Origin: Planctomycetaceae bacterium
GTDB lineage: Bacteria > Planctomycetota > Planctomycetia > Pirellulales > UBA1268
Assembly: GCA_018694455.1 (NCBI GenBank)
Contig: JABHNP010000291.1
Span: 1-10,669 of the forward strand
Direction: 5' to 3'
Length of the DNA: 10,669 nucleotides
How positions within the stretch are numbered: the first letter of the stretch is position 1; each line of letters starts with the position of its first letter. Under the pieces are notes generated by a model that worked only from the letters and a program-made list of their open reading frames with translations, did no database searches and had not been told where the DNA came from. Below, piece by piece: positions 7,442 through 10,669 of the stretch. The position numbers and the translations under genes were made by a program.

Positions 7442-8394
7442 TTCGGCTCCTTGAACTTGAACTGTTGCCCAATAGCAATCTGATCATAAGGACTCGATTG
7501 CAGTACTGACGTATTCAAGCCGAGTCGATAGTAATCCTGCCACTCTCTTACATCAACGTCGTGCCGCAGGCCACGAAAACGGCGAGCCTCGAAGGCATCC
7601 CGAAACAGCCGGGTTTGCTTGCCGTTTTGAGTATCCCTACTGGGAACAACACAGCGTCGACACACACCGACTGCTCGAAAGACAATCTCACCAATGAAAA
7701 AAACCTTAGGCTCTACGACTGGAAGATAGTCAAGTGAATCTTCACCCTCCGAAACCGGCGACATTGAATCTTTTTGTACAGGGCAGGCAAGGCTATCCTC
7801 CCAGAAAGGTTGTTGAAGGACTTGGGGCTCTGATCCCCCACCTGAAGACACCTGATGCGCATCATCTGTAAGCTCAAGGTTCATCCGAAACCGACGCCTT
7901 ACTTCCTCATCACCCCAACCAAACCAGCGTGCTACTTCATTTAAAGTTTCGGTTGAAATGAGTGTCGGCCCCGGCGCATCCAGGTCATCAGGAAACCCAC
8001 CTTCTAACCGCTCTTCTAAGAAAACATGTTTCCCAAGAGCATCAGACAACCATTCGCAAGGCCCTTCAGAGCCAGGGATCAACGGGAATGTTTCCCGGGG
8101 TTGAGTAGTGCTGGACGGACCACCTGACTTACTGCCTAGCCAAAGCGTTATGAGCCCACCCGCGGGAGATGGTTTACCCGCTCCATTCAAATCATTGTTC
8201 GTGATTTCAAATCGTGCTCTGATTGTATGGATTCTTGCAAACTTTTTAGCATTCACGACTCGGCCTTCAGCGTCAACAAGACGCCACCGACGATCATGCA
8301 GTAGAGCACCACACGGTACTACCGTAGATTCAAGAAGGCTCATGCCATCAAGGCTTTTCACCGGATAAATCGTGATGCCGGAAAGATATGGCAT
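7438..8394 (-). CDS. MOSC domain protein (N-terminal beta-barrel plus MOSC)
   Basis: A 318-residue protein when started at the ATG at 8394, which opens directly on PYLSGITIYPVKSLDG, the usual beginning of the MOSC N-terminal beta-barrel family. GGAAAGG lies 9 bases upstream. A TTG at 8412 would add six residues and is less likely. Next comes GALLHDRRWRLVDAEG, as in YcbX and mARC-type proteins, then RRRFRMNLEL and QPFWEDS, and the MOSC core GEIVFRAVGVCRRCVVPSRD with C245 and C248. The second is the position of the cysteine that ligates molybdenum in the family. A loop of about 30 residues separates the WED motif from the core. The family transfers or uses molybdenum cofactor in reduction of N-hydroxylated or similar substrates; the substrate here is unknown. 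No signal peptide, so cytoplasmic. It lies 32 bases after the M50/HlyD gene on the same strand, so is probably co-transcribed. Its stop overlaps the protease gene's stop. Confidence 0.88.
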   Translation of the reverse strand: MPYLSGITIYPVKSLDGMSLLESTVVPCGALLHDRRWRLVDAEGRVVNAKKFARIHTIRARFEITNNDLNGAGKPSPAGGLITLWLGSKSGGPSSTTQPRETFPLIPGSEGPCEWLSDALGKHVFLEERLEGGFPDDLDAPGPTLISTETLNEVARWFGWGDEEVRRRFRMNLELTDDAHQVSSGGGSEPQVLQQPFWEDSLACPVQKDSMSPVSEGEDSLDYLPVVEPKVFFIGEIVFRAVGVCRRCVVPSRDTQNGKQTRLFRDAFEARRFRGLRHDVDVREWQDYYRLGLNTSVLQSSPYDQIAIGQQFKFKEPN

Positions 8395-8403
8395 CTTAGG
8401 AAG

Positions 8404-8410
8404 CCTTTCC
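8404..8410 (-). promoter_or_regulatory. Ribosome binding site of the MOSC gene
   Basis: GGAAAGG on the minus strand with a 9-base spacer to the ATG at 8394. It supports that ATG over the TTG at 8412, since the site would fall inside the longer version. Confidence 0.5.
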
Positions 8411-8426
8411 AAAAACTTTCTCTACA

Positions 8427-10658
8427 TCACATCCTGAAATTGAACGTCTGCCAGAACAGCCGCAACAGCCACTGACCAACCGTCCGGTTCCCAACTTCGA
8501 TTCTTGCAGTGCCTCGCATGCCTGGCGTAAAGACATTTTCAGCATCATCTACCTGCATGAGTACTTCATAGCTCGTAGATATAGGAACTTCGCGACCCAT
8601 CTCGTCTGTTGTGGTTGGGACAGAGCCACCAGCTTTCACGCTCAGTCTTTCAGAACCTACCTCAATATGAGTTTCTGCAATCTCATCAACAGCACCCCGA
8701 AAGGTATCAAACGGAAATGCATCAAGTTTCAAATCAACCCGCTGGCCACCTTGTACAAACTCGACCTCGCTCTGATCGACTATCATGACGGCCTCGAAGC
8801 GGTCTGGGTCGCCAACCATACAAAGCACCGTGCCTTCCGCGAATGTTGCTCCAACATTTTTCTTCGCCAGAGCACTACCTGACCAGCCCGGAAGCCGTCC
8901 ACCCGGATCAGGCCTTTGCTCAATCGTCTCTGCGGGCAGGACCAGACCAGACCGCGGTGCCTTCAATATAAGTTCCCGCTGATATCGACGCTTTTTTACC
9001 AACTGCTCTTTCACACTTTTAAGTGACTCCTCCACCGTACCAATTTCCATGCCTGCTGCTGAGTCCGTAAACCGTTCCCGCTCAAGGCTGGCAAGTCTCG
9101 CACGATACCCTGACTCCTGCCCTTCTAACTCAGCGATCTGGAGTTCCAAATCAATGTTTGAAAACGTGGCAAGTTCATCCCCCTCTGACACGCGGTCATT
9201 CGCCTCAACCAAGATTTCCTTCAATCGTCCGTCCACCGTCACATAGACAGTCTCTTCACCACGAGGCCGAAGTTCTGCTGCACACCAGACCCGTTGCGGC
9301 AACGGAATAAAGCAGATAGCTGCTGCTATGAGTGCGACCACAATACCGGTGACTGTCAGATTGAGACTCTTCACCTCGTCTCTCCTTCCGGGAACTTTCA
9401 AAAATTTATATGTCCCAGTTATAGGACGGACAATCAAACCATAAACACCAAATAATGCGAGCGTACGACCAATGGCTTCCATCCGATAGGGCTTCATTGC
9501 ATTCCAGACAAACATGAAGATTGATATCATCAAGACCCACATGTAGATCGTTGACGCAATACTATAAAGCGCAAACAAACCCTGATGTCGCTTGGGCAGA
9601 AACGGGTCATCCTGCAGCTTCATTCCGAGACACCACTTCTTCGCCAGACGGCTGAGACTTGTACTCGACTTTGTTCTCAGATTCGGAATCTCGAGCATGT
9701 CAGACAGAATGTAATATCCGTCAAAACGCATCAGTGGATTGGCATTAAAAAGCAACGTCGACACACTAGATACAAACATCACATTGAGGCACATCTGATT
9801 AAACAGGCCTTCGTGTGAGTTCCACCAGAGAAATGTCGCAGTTGATGCCAGAATGAGTTCAATGTACATACCCCCTGCACCGATCATCATGCGCTTCCAT
9901 TTACTAGGGAGCATCCAACTGTCTGATACATCACAGTACAGACACGGCGTAAAAACCAGCAGCATGAACCCCATCTCATGGCACTCTCCTCCGTAGTACT
10001 TACAAGAAAGCCCATGGCCAAATTCATGAATGACTTTGGTAATACCAAGAGCCGCAGCAAGATAGAACCAGTTACCAGATGCAAAAAACTGATGGAACTC
10101 CGGCAGCTTTGATCGAAACGTTTCGAAGTTCACGAGCACAAGCATCAGCGCGGTAAAAATATACACCGCGGCAATCATGAGTGCTGCAGGCGAGTAGAGC
10201 CAGCCAAACCATGGATTTATTTTTTTAAGAATCCAATCTGGATCAATTCCACGAAACCGAAGGCACATGATGCTGCGAAGCCAGTTTTTCCATTCTGACC
10301 AGACCCGCTGCCGTCGCCGCTCATTAAGCTGCGGCCCCTGACCAGGCCTATCACCGATGACAAGCCCACTGCGATGAAGCGTGGAAACAAACCTCGAAAC
10401 CTCATCGACGGTAATCCGACGAGGAGGAAAACGCGCCTCGAAATTATCTTTGAGATCTTCAAGGCTGGCTTCACCGTCGAGCATCTCAAGTAATGCATAT
10501 TCTTCAGGACGAAACCGGTAGTACGACAGACCTATTGGGTCTTTTACTACGTACCATGCCTGCCCCTGATACACCTGACGGTTTGTAACCAAATCACCGC
10601 GGTATCGCAGACCAACAGGTCGCGACGTACTTGAGCGGAAGGCTTCGGCCATCGCCAT
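8427..10658 (-). CDS. PqqD-like / M50 site-2-protease-like / HlyD adaptor fusion protein
   Basis: A 743-residue inner-membrane protein in three parts. Residues about 15-105 resemble the PqqD-like winged-helix fold (WYVVKDPIGLSYYRF, LLEMLDG, FVSTLHRSGLV), known in other systems for binding peptide substrates. Residues about 150-452 form a polytopic membrane core of roughly seven or eight segments with the zinc motif HEFGH at 211-215 and NPLMRFDGYY at 307-316, the arrangement of M50 metalloproteases, where the aspartate (D313) is the third zinc ligand. Residues about 466-743 are a HlyD-type membrane-fusion adaptor: a lipoyl half (VDGRLKEILVEANDRVSEGD), a coiled coil rich in Glu, Arg and Lys (about 503-562), the second lipoyl half (LILKAPRSGLVLP) and a beta-barrel region ending in TPGMRGTARIEVG. 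The last 25 residues are amphipathic and Trp/Phe-rich. The protein is expected to span the inner membrane with the adaptor in the periplasm, in peptide or protein export or processing. Substrate unknown. Confidence 0.87.
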   Translation of the reverse strand: MAMAEAFRSSTSRPVGLRYRGDLVTNRQVYQGQAWYVVKDPIGLSYYRFRPEEYALLEMLDGEASLEDLKDNFEARFPPRRITVDEVSRFVSTLHRSGLVIGDRPGQGPQLNERRRQRVWSEWKNWLRSIMCLRFRGIDPDWILKKINPWFGWLYSPAALMIAAVYIFTALMLVLVNFETFRSKLPEFHQFFASGNWFYLAAALGITKVIHEFGHGLSCKYYGGECHEMGFMLLVFTPCLYCDVSDSWMLPSKWKRMMIGAGGMYIELILASTATFLWWNSHEGLFNQMCLNVMFVSSVSTLLFNANPLMRFDGYYILSDMLEIPNLRTKSSTSLSRLAKKWCLGMKLQDDPFLPKRHQGLFALYSIASTIYMWVLMISIFMFVWNAMKPYRMEAIGRTLALFGVYGLIVRPITGTYKFLKVPGRRDEVKSLNLTVTGIVVALIAAAICFIPLPQRVWCAAELRPRGEETVYVTVDGRLKEILVEANDRVSEGDELATFSNIDLELQIAELEGQESGYRARLASLERERFTDSAAGMEIGTVEESLKSVKEQLVKKRRYQRELILKAPRSGLVLPAETIEQRPDPGGRLPGWSGSALAKKNVGATFAEGTVLCMVGDPDRFEAVMIVDQSEVEFVQGGQRVDLKLDAFPFDTFRGAVDEIAETHIEVGSERLSVKAGGSVPTTTDEMGREVPISTSYEVLMQVDDAENVFTPGMRGTARIEVGNRTVGQWLLRLFWQTFNFRM

Positions 10659-10664
10659 GGGTTA

Positions 10665-10668
10665 CCTC
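10665..10668 (-). promoter_or_regulatory. Ribosome binding site of the M50/HlyD gene
   Basis: GAGG (within TGAGGTAACCC) six bases before the ATG at 10658, a strong Shine-Dalgarno match that favours this ATG over the in-frame ATG two codons later. The TGA at 10669-10667 could also be the stop of a preceding gene on the same strand. Confidence 0.65.
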
Positions 10669-10669
10669 A

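Noticed and set aside
8399..8411. Short inverted repeat GGAA-4-TTCC between the M50/HlyD and MOSC genes as a terminator
   Set aside because: The stem is only four base pairs and is not followed by a T-run; it overlaps the ribosome binding site instead.
8395..8412. TTG start giving a six-residue longer MOSC protein
   Set aside because: The ATG at 8394 begins exactly where the family normally begins and has GGAAAGG at a suitable distance.

Overview
The window looks like chromosomal DNA of a planctomycete (Planctomycetota, probably order Planctomycetales). The evidence is two secreted-type proteins that begin with a basic stretch followed by an LE-x-R type motif (EPLEQRIALTA and ETLERRDCPAG, variants of the planctomycete LEPR-XLL N-terminus), a very long beta-rich surface protein, and a PqqD-like/M50/HlyD fusion of a kind common in that phylum. 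No species can be named. I see no RNA genes, insertion sequences, CRISPR arrays or phage genes.

Layout. (1) Positions 5285 down to 1, minus strand: one uninterrupted reading frame of 1761 codons, the N-terminal part of a giant extracellular repeat/beta-helix protein; its C-terminus lies beyond position 1. (2) 5286-5941: a 656-base divergent intergenic region with no convincing gene. It holds a ribosome binding site, a 13-base direct repeat (5365 and 5646) and two short inverted repeats. (3) 5942-7441, plus strand: a 499-residue secreted-type protein with a Calx-beta-like domain followed by a leishmanolysin-like (M8) zinc metalloprotease domain with HEIGHCLGF, a distant third histidine and a Met-turn. 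(4) 7438-8394, minus strand: a two-domain MOSC protein whose stop codon overlaps the stop of the protease gene. (5) 8427-10658, minus strand: a PqqD-like domain, polytopic M50 (site-2-protease-like) core and HlyD-type periplasmic adaptor fused in one 743-residue protein. It lies 32 bases upstream of the MOSC gene and probably shares a transcript with it and with a gene beyond the right edge.

How they may fit together. The two LEPR-like proteins are divergent across a shared regulatory region and are probably both cell-surface or exported; the protease could process or remodel surface proteins (inference). The M50/HlyD fusion belongs to envelope export machinery, and the MOSC protein is a molybdenum-cofactor-binding oxidoreductase-type domain. 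A functional link between the two halves of the window is possible but is not shown by the sequence.
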